Under the pieces are notes generated by a model. That model saw only the letters and a list, made by a program, of their open reading frames with translations, did no database searches and was not told the DNA's origin. Positions 33,626-41,033 of a stretch of 64,000 nucleotides of DNA are shown here, in pieces. Every line of letters begins with the position of its first letter. Position 1 is the first letter of the stretch. Source of the DNA: CAZEAP01 sp964510315 (lineage in GTDB: Bacteria > Planctomycetota > Brocadiia > SM23-32); contig CAZEAP010000012.1 of the NCBI GenBank assembly GCA_964510315.1, positions 1 to 64,000 on the forward strand, written 5' to 3'. The translations under genes were made by a program, and so were the position numbers.

Positions 33626-34498
33626 TTGTCTGAACTTGCTACAGAAGTAGCGGAGACCGCAGCAGAAGAAGAACAGCCGGTCGTCGTCCGAACCAAGGAC
33701 GTCCGCAAGGTCTACCACATGGGCAAGGTCGAGGTGCACGCCCTGAAAGGCATCTCCCTGGAGATAAATTCCGGGGAATATATCAGCATCATGGGCCCCA
33801 GCGGCAGCGGCAAGACCACGCTGTTCAATATGATCGGCGCACTGGACAAGCCCACCGACGGCCAGGTCTATATCGACGAGGTCGATGTGGCCCAGCTCGA
33901 CGCCTACGAACTGGCATGGCTGCGCTGCCGAAAGGTCGGTTACATATTCCAGACCTTCAACCTCATTCAGGTGATGTCCGCCCTGGAGAACGTCACCCTG
34001 CCGATGACCTTCGCCGGACTCACCACCGACGAGGCCCGTGACAAGGGCATGGACCTGCTGGACCAGGTGGGGCTGGCCGAGAGGTACGACCACAAGCCCT
34101 TCGAGCTGTCCGGCGGCCAGCAGCAGCGCGTCGCCATCGCACGCGCCATGGCCAACACCCCCAGCATCATCCTGGCCGACGAACCCACCGGAAACCTGGA
34201 CCTGGCCACCGGCAAAGAGATCATCCAGTTGCTCGATGAGATGAACAAGAAGCAGGGCGTCACCATCATCACCGCCACCCACGACATCAAGATGCTCAGC
34301 GCTTCGGACCGCATCGTCTGGATTCGTGACGGCAGGCTGGCCAAGATAGAGCGCCGCGAAGACCTGGACATCGAGGTCGGCGCCGTGGCCGGCGACGCAG
34401 AAGGCGGAGTGGAAGCCTCCCTGCGAGGGGGCGAGGGCGAACCGGAACTCGAGCCTGAACCCGAGCCCGAAGAAGAACCGGAAGAGCCGGAGGAGTAA
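33626..34498 (+). CDS. ABC transporter ATPase (MacB/LolD type)
   Basis: 290 aa from TTG 33626, chosen because GAAGGAGGCGAGG lies just upstream. It has Walker A GPSGSGKTT, the Q-loop QTFNLIQVMSALENV, signature LSGGQQQRVAIARA, Walker B IILADEPTGNLD and the H-loop ATHD. It powers the FtsX-like permease as a mechanotransmission-type transporter (lipoprotein, peptide or cell-division effector). A 45-residue acidic tail rich in Glu-Pro is an unusual addition. The gene ends 13 bp before the convergent spoIID gene. Confidence 0.92.
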   Translation: MSELATEVAETAAEEEQPVVVRTKDVRKVYHMGKVEVHALKGISLEINSGEYISIMGPSGSGKTTLFNMIGALDKPTDGQVYIDEVDVAQLDAYELAWLRCRKVGYIFQTFNLIQVMSALENVTLPMTFAGLTTDEARDKGMDLLDQVGLAERYDHKPFELSGGQQQRVAIARAMANTPSIILADEPTGNLDLATGKEIIQLLDEMNKKQGVTIITATHDIKMLSASDRIVWIRDGRLAKIERREDLDIEVGAVAGDAEGGVEASLRGGEGEPELEPEPEPEEEPEEPEE

Positions 34499-34511
34499 CC
34501 GGCCACGCCCC

Positions 34512-35714
34512 TCAGAAGAGCCGCAGCAACGCCGCCCCCGGATAGTAGTGCCGCAGTATTTCCCGCCACCCGTATCCCTCCCGTGCCATCCCGCACGCAC
34601 CCCATTGGCACAGGCCCACGCCGTGTCCGTAGCCCCGCCCCCGGAACAGGAACTCCCCACCCCGCCTCTCCACCGTGAACCACGTGCTCTTCAGCACGCT
34701 CCCGCCGACGGCCAGGCGGAAGTCATTGGCGTCCATCCGCACCTCGCCGTTTACGAGCACCTCGTCGGCGTAGCCGTCCGGAGACGTGCCCAGGGGCCTC
34801 AGGGACCGGACGGTCCCGATCTTCGCCGAGGCCAACGCCTTCCCGATGCGCTCCGCCGGCAGGGCCACGGTCCATCGGTAGGCCGGGCTTTGCTCACACC
34901 ATCCCCCGGGCACACCGGAAAGGGGTCCGATGGGTTCGTCCCCGAAGACCTTGCTTGCCGAGACGGTGTGGCCGCCGCAGGTGCTGTGGAAGTAGGCGCT
35001 GAAAAGCCTGCCGCGGTAGGTCAGCACGATTCCTTCGGTCAATCGCACGGCAAGGTCGCAGCTCCTGCTCTCGGCTGAAACTCCCTTGTAGGCCATGTCC
35101 AGGGGACCGAGATAGCCCTTGGTCTGCTGGGTGTAGATCATGTAGGTGCGGGCGGCCACCGCCTGTGCCATCAGGGCGTCCATCGGCCAGGCGGAATACA
35201 TCTCGCTGCCCACGACGCTCCTCAGGTACTGCTCCGGAGCCACGAGGTTGAAGGCTTTGACCTCTTCGTCGCCCTCCGCCTCGACCCGGAGTCTGCCCCG
35301 GTAGGTGCGCGCCCCGAGCGTGAACAGCTCGCCGGCGGGCAGCAACTCAACAACGTTCGTTCCGAGGGCGCGTCCGCCGAGGGTCAGCATGCCCTCCTTC
35401 GCGGCTATGCGCCACGGTCCCGGTCGACTTTCCACGATCTGCGGCGTGCGCCCCCTGCTCAGAACCCACGTGCCGGCGCGGGCTTCGGCCACGAGGTGGC
35501 CAGCGGAGGCCACCAGGACCGTTACCGTCTCGGGAAGCGCGATGGTTTCGGGAGCCGGGGGCAGGGTGGGAACGGGGGGCACGCGTCGCCGCACCGGGCA
35601 GCAGGAGAGCGTCAGCAGAGCCCCGCCGCCGAGAAGGCACAGCAAGGCGGCTCCAATACATATCTTCTGCCCCAGAGTCTTGCGGACCGCCTCGGCCTGG
35701 TTCCCGTCGGTCAC
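34512..35714 (-). CDS. SpoIID/LytB domain protein
   Basis: 400 aa. The N-terminus has a membrane segment (IGAALLCLLGGGALLTLSCC) with lipobox-like Cys, so it is exported. The SpoIID core includes APEQYLRSVVGSEM, MAQAVAARTYMIYT and GYGHGVGLCQWGACGMA. SpoIID of Bacillus is a lytic transglycosylase acting on denuded glycan strands; in non-sporing bacteria the family is tied to cell-wall remodelling, with activity not proven. It is the last gene of the run starting at the TPR/alpha-CTD gene, 7 bp after queH. Confidence 0.9.
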   Translation of the reverse strand: MTDGNQAEAVRKTLGQKICIGAALLCLLGGGALLTLSCCPVRRRVPPVPTLPPAPETIALPETVTVLVASAGHLVAEARAGTWVLSRGRTPQIVESRPGPWRIAAKEGMLTLGGRALGTNVVELLPAGELFTLGARTYRGRLRVEAEGDEEVKAFNLVAPEQYLRSVVGSEMYSAWPMDALMAQAVAARTYMIYTQQTKGYLGPLDMAYKGVSAESRSCDLAVRLTEGIVLTYRGRLFSAYFHSTCGGHTVSASKVFGDEPIGPLSGVPGGWCEQSPAYRWTVALPAERIGKALASAKIGTVRSLRPLGTSPDGYADEVLVNGEVRMDANDFRLAVGGSVLKSTWFTVERRGGEFLFRGRGYGHGVGLCQWGACGMAREGYGWREILRHYYPGAALLRLF

Positions 35715-35721
35715 TGTGGCG

Positions 35722-36309
35722 TCAGTTCCCTCCTTCGTCCGGGCTTGCCGCGGGTCCGGCCCCCCGGTAGAGGTGGCGTGAGGTGTCGCGGAACCTCTCC
35801 CACTCGCTGAAGATGCAGCCGCAGTAGTTCTGGAGGTAGAGATTCATCTCGCCGGCTCGCCGGTGGCCTTTCTCTGCCAGGGGCCTCCAGTCCACGTAGA
35901 GGAAGTCCACGCCGTGACGCTCCGCGCAGCGCCGGCCGATGGTCCTGACCAGTTCGTGGTCCTGGTGTTGGCTGGCGAGAAGGGTTGTGGAGAAGACTTC
36001 GGAGTTCCGGGCGGCGGCCTCGCGGGCCGTCCTCTCCAGCCGCAGGCGGTAGCAGTCGGCGCACCGTTGCTCCCCCTTCCACCCGACCGATCTGAGGAAC
36101 TCCTCCAGGCCGTAGTCCTCCTCGTAGATAACTTCGATGGGCAGCCTTTCCTGGAGGACTTTCTGCGCCTTTTTGCGGCGGCGGAACTCTATGAAAGGGT
36201 GGATGTTGGGGTTATAGAAGTAGCCGGTGACCTGGTGACCGCGACGCACCAGGTCCTCGTAAGGTTCGATGGTGCAGGGGCCGCAGCAGACGTGGAGCAG
36301 AACCTTCAT
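35722..36309 (-). CDS. queH: Epoxyqueuosine reductase QueH
   Basis: 195 aa, DUF208/QueH family. Conserved Cys pairs are HVCCGPC (6-12), the CADCYRLRLERTA segment and YCGCIFSEWERFRDTS. QueH reduces epoxyqueuosine to queuosine in tRNA, an Fe-S enzyme replacing the B12-dependent QueG in some bacteria. It lies 33 bp after ruvB within the minus-strand operon; no other queuosine genes are in the window. Confidence 0.92.
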   Translation of the reverse strand: MKVLLHVCCGPCTIEPYEDLVRRGHQVTGYFYNPNIHPFIEFRRRKKAQKVLQERLPIEVIYEEDYGLEEFLRSVGWKGEQRCADCYRLRLERTAREAAARNSEVFSTTLLASQHQDHELVRTIGRRCAERHGVDFLYVDWRPLAEKGHRRAGEMNLYLQNYCGCIFSEWERFRDTSRHLYRGAGPAASPDEGGN

Positions 36310-36342
36310 GTTTCCGTGGGAAGAGGGTTCCGTGATCGGGTC

Positions 36343-37368
36343 TCAAAACAGTCCCTGCTCGGCCGCTTCCCCCTCCTCCAACCGGTCGCGTACGGCATCC
36401 AGCCCTTTTGGAGTGAGAATGCGGCCGCGGGCGGTTCGTTCCAGCAGGCCCCGTCGGATGAGGAAGGGCTCGTAAACATCCTGTATGGTGTCTTCCGCTT
36501 CCCCGACCACGGCGGCGATGGTTTTGAGGCCCGTGGGGCCGCCCCGGTTGCGCGCCAGGGCGAGCAGAATCTTGCGGTCCATCTCGGCCAGGCCGTTCTC
36601 ATCCACGCCCAGCCGACTCAGTCCCTCTTCGGCGAGTTCTTCCGTGATGACGTCGGCGCCGGCCGCCTGGGCGACGTCCCGGATGCGCCGCAGCAGGCGG
36701 TTTGCCACCCGGGGGGTGCCCCGGGAGCGGGAGCCGATCAGCTCCGCCGCTTCCTCCCTGATGCCTATCTCCAGGGCCTGGGCGCTGTTTTTTACGATCT
36801 GGGCCAGCTCCTCGGTGATGTAGAAGTCCAATCGCTCGAATATCTGGAACCGGCTCCGCAGGGGCGCGGCCAGCAATCCCTCCCGGGTCGTTGCCCCGAC
36901 CAGCGTAAAGGGCTTCAGGTCCATCTTGATGGAGCGGCCGTGGGGGCCGGAATCGATGATGATCGAGATGAAGAAGTCCTCCATCGCGCTGTAGAGGTAC
37001 TCCTCGACGCGGGCGTCCATCCGATGGATCTCGTCGATGAACAGCACGTCGCCGCGCTGGAGGTTGGTCAGCAGGCCCACCAGGTCGCGTGCCCGTCCCA
37101 GGGCGGGTCCGCTGGTGGGATTGATGTTGACCTCCAGCTCACGGGAGATGATATGTGCCAGGGTGGTCTTGCCCAGACCGGGAGGCCCGCTGAACAGCAC
37201 GTGGTCGAGGGGCTCCTCCCGGAGTTTCGCCCCCTCGATCCAGGTCCTCAGGTTGTCGACGGTTTCGATGCGGCCGACGAACTGCTCGAAGCTCCGCGGC
37301 CGCAGCATGCTCTCCAGGCGGCGCTCCTCCGCCTGGGGCAGGCCCGAATAGATGTTCTGACCGGTCAT
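36343..37368 (-). CDS. ruvB: Holliday junction DNA helicase RuvB
   Basis: 341 aa, AAA+ motor. RPRSFEQFVGR at the N-terminus, Walker A SGPPGLGKTTLAH, Walker B FIDEIHRM, sensor 1 GATTREG and the winged-helix end with TARGRILTPKGLDAV. It forms hexamers that pump DNA through Holliday junctions together with RuvA. The gene is 22 bp downstream of ruvA; ruvC is not in the window. Confidence 0.96.
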   Translation of the reverse strand: MTGQNIYSGLPQAEERRLESMLRPRSFEQFVGRIETVDNLRTWIEGAKLREEPLDHVLFSGPPGLGKTTLAHIISRELEVNINPTSGPALGRARDLVGLLTNLQRGDVLFIDEIHRMDARVEEYLYSAMEDFFISIIIDSGPHGRSIKMDLKPFTLVGATTREGLLAAPLRSRFQIFERLDFYITEELAQIVKNSAQALEIGIREEAAELIGSRSRGTPRVANRLLRRIRDVAQAAGADVITEELAEEGLSRLGVDENGLAEMDRKILLALARNRGGPTGLKTIAAVVGEAEDTIQDVYEPFLIRRGLLERTARGRILTPKGLDAVRDRLEEGEAAEQGLF

Positions 37369-37390
37369 GTTGACCTTCCGGCCGGGGGAG

Positions 37391-37972
37391 CTACTGGGTG
37401 AGCGATTCCTGCACCAGGGTCTGTTCGTCCGCGTCGGGGCCGAGTTTCTTCAGGGCGGCCAGTACGGCGCGTTCGGCCGCGGCCGGGGACTCCCCCAGCT
37501 TCACCAGCGCCTCGATGGCGTCCCGTGTCGTGCGGTCTGCGGCCGAGACCGCCTCCTCCACCTCGAGTTCCTTCACTGCCGATGCCAGCTCGACAATCAG
37601 GCGACGGGCGGTTTTTTTGCCGATCCCTTTCACCAGGGTCCGGAGGGAGTCCACGTCCTCGTCGAGGATGAAGCGCTTGAACTGCGCCACGCTGCAACTG
37701 CTCAGCACCCGCAGGGCCACGGCCGGGCCGACCTGGCTGACCCCGAGGAGCATCTGGAAAAGCTGCCGCTCCTGGGGCGTGGAAAACCCATAGAGGGACA
37801 GGTCGTCTTCCCTGACGTGGAGGTAGGTGACCAGTTGGGCGCGGGAGCCTTCTGCGGGCAGGGACTCGAAAGTGGAGAGGGGTATGTTGACGCGGAGGCC
37901 GACCCCGGCGACACGGACGATGACCACCTCCGGGCGTTTGCGGACCAGTTCGCCCTGGAGGAAATCGATCAT
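37391..37972 (-). CDS. ruvA: Holliday junction DNA helicase RuvA
   Basis: 193 aa. MIDFLQGELVRKRPEVV starts the OB fold, with the family hairpin GFSTPQERQLFQMLL, tandem HhH motifs (VSQVGPAVALRVLSS, VKGIGKKTARRLIVEL) and the C-terminal domain III (DAIEALVKLGESPAAAERAV) that contacts RuvB. It binds four-way junctions as a tetramer. ATG 37972 is the family start. It lies 7 bp after the TPR/alpha-CTD gene. Confidence 0.95.
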   Translation of the reverse strand: MIDFLQGELVRKRPEVVIVRVAGVGLRVNIPLSTFESLPAEGSRAQLVTYLHVREDDLSLYGFSTPQERQLFQMLLGVSQVGPAVALRVLSSCSVAQFKRFILDEDVDSLRTLVKGIGKKTARRLIVELASAVKELEVEEAVSAADRTTRDAIEALVKLGESPAAAERAVLAALKKLGPDADEQTLVQESLTQ

Positions 37973-37979
37973 GCGGTGG

Positions 37980-39290
37980 TCATTCGGTTTTGAGGGAGAG
38001 GCCCATTTCAGCAAGCTCGTCCTTGACTTCCTCCACGCTGGTGTCCCCGAAGTTGGGGCATTCCAGCAGTTCCTTCTCGGTCATCTGAACCAGTTGCCCC
38101 ACCGTTCTGATGCCCAGCCGTTCCATGCATTTGCGACTGCGGGTGGAGAGGTGCAGCTCCTCGACCGAAGTCTCCAGCCTTTCATCCGGCTCTTCTTCTT
38201 TGACGGGGACCTTGAAGAGACCTTCGCCCACGTTCTCCCCCAGTTCCAGGTCGTGGCGAGCCAGCAGATCCTCGATTTCCTCCAGGCTGGTGTCGCCAAA
38301 GTTCTTCTCGTCCAGCAGTTCTTCCGCGGTGACCCGGGTCAGGCCGCCGAGGGTGCGGATGTCCATCCGTTCCAGGGCGCTGCGGCTGCGCGCGCTCAGT
38401 TCGAAGTTGCTGACCGGCAGCTTGAATACCTCCTCCATCTTCTGGCGCCGCCGGGTCTTGCCCATGTCGATGTACATGTTCAGGCTCGACTCGGCGTCCT
38501 TCAGGTAAAGCTGCGCCTGCTGGTGGTGGGGATTTATGGCCAGTACTCTCTTGTAGCAGTCGATGGCCTCCTCATAATCGTCGTGGTCCTCGCACAGGAT
38601 GCCGAGGTTGATCAGCGCGCCGACGTAGGTGGGGCGGAGGTTGACGCAGCGCCTGTAGAGTTGCATCGCGCGTTCGTCGTCGCCGTTGAGGTCGCAGTTC
38701 AGGGCGAGGCGGAACAGGCTGAGCGCGTGGTCGGGGTTTTCGTCGAGGACTTCCTGGTAGAAGTCCATGGCCTCGCCGTATTCCCCCCGGGCTTCCGCGG
38801 CGCGCGCCCGCGCCCACAACAGGTCGGGGGAGTCGGGTTCATCGCCGTAGCGCTCCAGCAGCTCCTCGGCCTCCTCCTCTCGGCGGAGCCGACAGAGGGC
38901 CTCCACCGCGTAGATGTCGGTCTCCAGGTCCACGTCCCCTGAGCGTGCCTTCTCGAGGGCATCCAGCGCATCCTCGTTTCGCCCCATCTCCAGGTATGCG
39001 CGCCCCAGGAAATAGGCCGCGTTTTTGCGGCGGCGCACCGCCTCCAGGTTCTTTACCGCATCGGGGTACTGTCCCATGGCGAACTGTACGATACCGAGCT
39101 TCTCGGTCAGCTCGCGGTCTTCTCCGGAGGAGCCCGCCAGCTCTTCCTGCATCTGCCGGATCCGGTTGTGGGTCAGGTCGACCGTGGTGTAGCTCTCGTA
39201 AATCTCCTCCACCAGGGCTTCGTACGAATCCCGGTCGATCGTTCCGGACAGCAGTTCATCCAGGCTGGCATCCGAGGAGGCGGTTGGCAT
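37980..39290 (-). CDS. TPR protein with two C-terminal RNA polymerase alpha-CTD-like domains
   Basis: 436 aa. About five TPR-type helix pairs occupy residues 55-265, including AAYFLGRAYLEMGRNEDALD and GALINLGILCEDHDDYEEAI. Two alpha-CTD modules follow: about 292-350 (FELSARSRSALERMDIRTL, FGDTSLEEIEDLL) and 374-436 (LHLSTRSRKCMERLGIRTV, FGDTSVEEVKDEL). The Arg equivalent to E. coli R265 is kept (R301, R384), as is the Gly and Ser of the second helix, but N268 and K298 are not. It has no RNAP subunit body. It heads the ruvAB-queH-spoIID run. Confidence 0.88.
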   Translation of the reverse strand: MPTASSDASLDELLSGTIDRDSYEALVEEIYESYTTVDLTHNRIRQMQEELAGSSGEDRELTEKLGIVQFAMGQYPDAVKNLEAVRRRKNAAYFLGRAYLEMGRNEDALDALEKARSGDVDLETDIYAVEALCRLRREEEAEELLERYGDEPDSPDLLWARARAAEARGEYGEAMDFYQEVLDENPDHALSLFRLALNCDLNGDDERAMQLYRRCVNLRPTYVGALINLGILCEDHDDYEEAIDCYKRVLAINPHHQQAQLYLKDAESSLNMYIDMGKTRRRQKMEEVFKLPVSNFELSARSRSALERMDIRTLGGLTRVTAEELLDEKNFGDTSLEEIEDLLARHDLELGENVGEGLFKVPVKEEEPDERLETSVEELHLSTRSRKCMERLGIRTVGQLVQMTEKELLECPNFGDTSVEEVKDELAEMGLSLKTE

Positions 39291-39386
39291 AATGCGTTTT
39301 CCCTAAAGGAGTTAGGACTCACGGAAGCGCGGCGAGAAACACCTGCCCCTGCGTAAAAACCGGCCAGACTTAAGGTAACAAAAAGT

Positions 39387-39415
39387 TTGACCGGTGTCAA
39401 GCTATCTGCTATCCT
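39387..39415 (+). promoter_or_regulatory. Promoter for kdsA-nadD
   Basis: TTGACC (39387-39392), 17-bp spacer, TATCCT (39410-39415). The leader to ATG 39460 would be about 37 nt. Confidence 0.6.
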
Positions 39416-39459
39416 GCCGACCTGCTGAGGCCTTTTGTGCCCGCATGGAGAAGCCGCGC

Positions 39460-40284
39460 ATGGAGCAGTTTGACCTGGCCGAATCGGTGGCCGTGGGAGG
39501 CGATGGACCGCTGCTGGTCATCGCGGGCCCCTGTGTGATCGAGGAGCTTGAGATGTGCCTCGACGTCGCGGCCCGCCTCAAGGACGCCTGTGAATCGCTG
39601 GGTGTGCCCTTCGTCTTCAAGTCCTCCTTCGACAAGGCCAACCGCACCAGTATCTCCTCGTTCCGGGGACCGGGCCTGGAGGAGGGCCTGGAAATCCTGG
39701 CAAGGGTCCGCGAAGAAGCCGATGTCCCCGTGCTGACCGACATACACCTCCCCGCGCAGGCGGAGCCGGCGGGTCGGGCGGTGGACGTCCTTCAGATACC
39801 GGCGTTCCTGTGCCGCCAGACCGACCTGCTGGTGGCGGCCGGGCGGACGGGCCTTCCGGTCAACATCAAGAAGGGCCAGTTCATGGCGCCGGAGGACATG
39901 GGACGGGCCGCCGAGAAGGTTGCATCCACCGGTAACGAGCGAATCATGCTCTGCGAGAGGGGCACCTGTTTCGGCTACCACAACCTGGTGGCCGACATGC
40001 GCTCGGTCGTGCGTATGCGGGCACTTGGCTACCCGGTGATCTTCGACGCCACCCATTCGACCCAGCGCCCTGCGGCCGAGGGCGCTACCAGCGGAGGGGA
40101 ACGGGAGATGGCGGCTCCCCTGGCCGCGGCCGCCGTGGCCGCCGGCGCCGACGGCGTCTTCATCGAGACCCATCCGGAGCCGGACTCCGCGCTGAGCGAC
40201 CCGGCGACCATGGTTCCCACCGACCGGATGCCCGACCTGCTGGAACGACTCAGAGACATCGCGGCCGCCGCCGGGAGGGGATGA
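39460..40284 (+). CDS. kdsA: 3-deoxy-8-phosphooctulonate (KDO-8-P) synthase
   Basis: 274 aa, class I DAHP/KDOP synthase TIM barrel. Markers are LLVIAGPCVIEELE, FKSSFDKANRTSISSFRGPG, LTDIHLP, VNIKKGQFMAPEDM, ERGTCFGYHNLVADMRS, FDATHSTQ and EPDSALSDPATM. It condenses phosphoenolpyruvate with arabinose-5-phosphate to KDO-8-P, the first committed step to the KDO of lipopolysaccharide, so the organism probably makes LPS. ATG 39460 is preferred because GGAGAAG lies 6 nt upstream; ATG 39445 is the alternative. The nadD start follows the stop codon directly. Confidence 0.95.
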   Translation: MEQFDLAESVAVGGDGPLLVIAGPCVIEELEMCLDVAARLKDACESLGVPFVFKSSFDKANRTSISSFRGPGLEEGLEILARVREEADVPVLTDIHLPAQAEPAGRAVDVLQIPAFLCRQTDLLVAAGRTGLPVNIKKGQFMAPEDMGRAAEKVASTGNERIMLCERGTCFGYHNLVADMRSVVRMRALGYPVIFDATHSTQRPAAEGATSGGEREMAAPLAAAAVAAGADGVFIETHPEPDSALSDPATMVPTDRMPDLLERLRDIAAAAGRG

Positions 40285-40905
40285 ATGGGAAGAACCGGCA
40301 TGTTCGGGGGGTCCTTCAATCCGGTGCACGTGGCTCATCTCATCCTGGCCGAGCGCGTGCTGGAGGCACGTCGGCTGGACAGAGTGCTGCTCATTCCTGC
40401 GAAAGAGCCCCCTCACAAGCCGCCCGCGCCGCTGGCGCCCGCCGAGGACCGCCTGCGGATGGTGCAGCTCGCCGTCGAGGACAACCCCGCCCTGGAGGCC
40501 GACCCCGTCGAGCTGCGCCGGGAGGGTCCCTCCTACACCCTGCGCACCGTGCGGGGCTTGCGCGAGCGTTACGGCCTTGCCGAGAGGCTTTTCCTCCTGA
40601 TGGGAGCGGACAGCCTCCTGGACCTCCCCAACTGGTGGCACGCGGAACAGCTCGCTCGGAAGGTGCCGATAATCGCCTTCGGCCGCCCCGGCCACCGGGT
40701 GGAGCAGCACTGGCAGGAACTGGCGGGGGAGTTCGGCGAGGAATGGGTCGGCGAAGTCAAGGAGCGGATGGTGGATGCGCCGCTGCTGGAGGTCTCCGCC
40801 AGCGAAATCCGGGAGCGCCTGAGCCGGGGACTCTCCGTGCGCTACCTGGTGCCCGAATCGGTCCGGCACTACATCCTCGAACGCGGGCTCTACAGGGAAG
40901 GATGA
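40285..40905 (+). CDS. nadD: Nicotinate-nucleotide adenylyltransferase
   Basis: 206 aa. The nucleotidyltransferase site is GGSFNPVHVAHL (HxGH variant HVAH), with IPAKEPPHKPPAPLAP, MGADSLLDLPNWWHAEQL and the VSASEIRERL variant of the ISSTxIR motif. It makes deamido-NAD from nicotinate mononucleotide and ATP. The gene abuts kdsA. No rsfS (RsfS/iojap) gene follows, although that is the common neighbour. Confidence 0.92.
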   Translation: MGRTGMFGGSFNPVHVAHLILAERVLEARRLDRVLLIPAKEPPHKPPAPLAPAEDRLRMVQLAVEDNPALEADPVELRREGPSYTLRTVRGLRERYGLAERLFLLMGADSLLDLPNWWHAEQLARKVPIIAFGRPGHRVEQHWQELAGEFGEEWVGEVKERMVDAPLLEVSASEIRERLSRGLSVRYLVPESVRHYILERGLYREG

Positions 40906-41033
40906 AGGGTCCTCCGCCCGATCCGGGGGTGGCCGCATTGATGCCCCGCGCAGGCCGGGTACAATGAAGCAACCGGCGAAAACAGTGAAGCCACGCTGCG
41001 GGGAAGCCGAGTCCTTTGTCCAGGGGTGACCGG

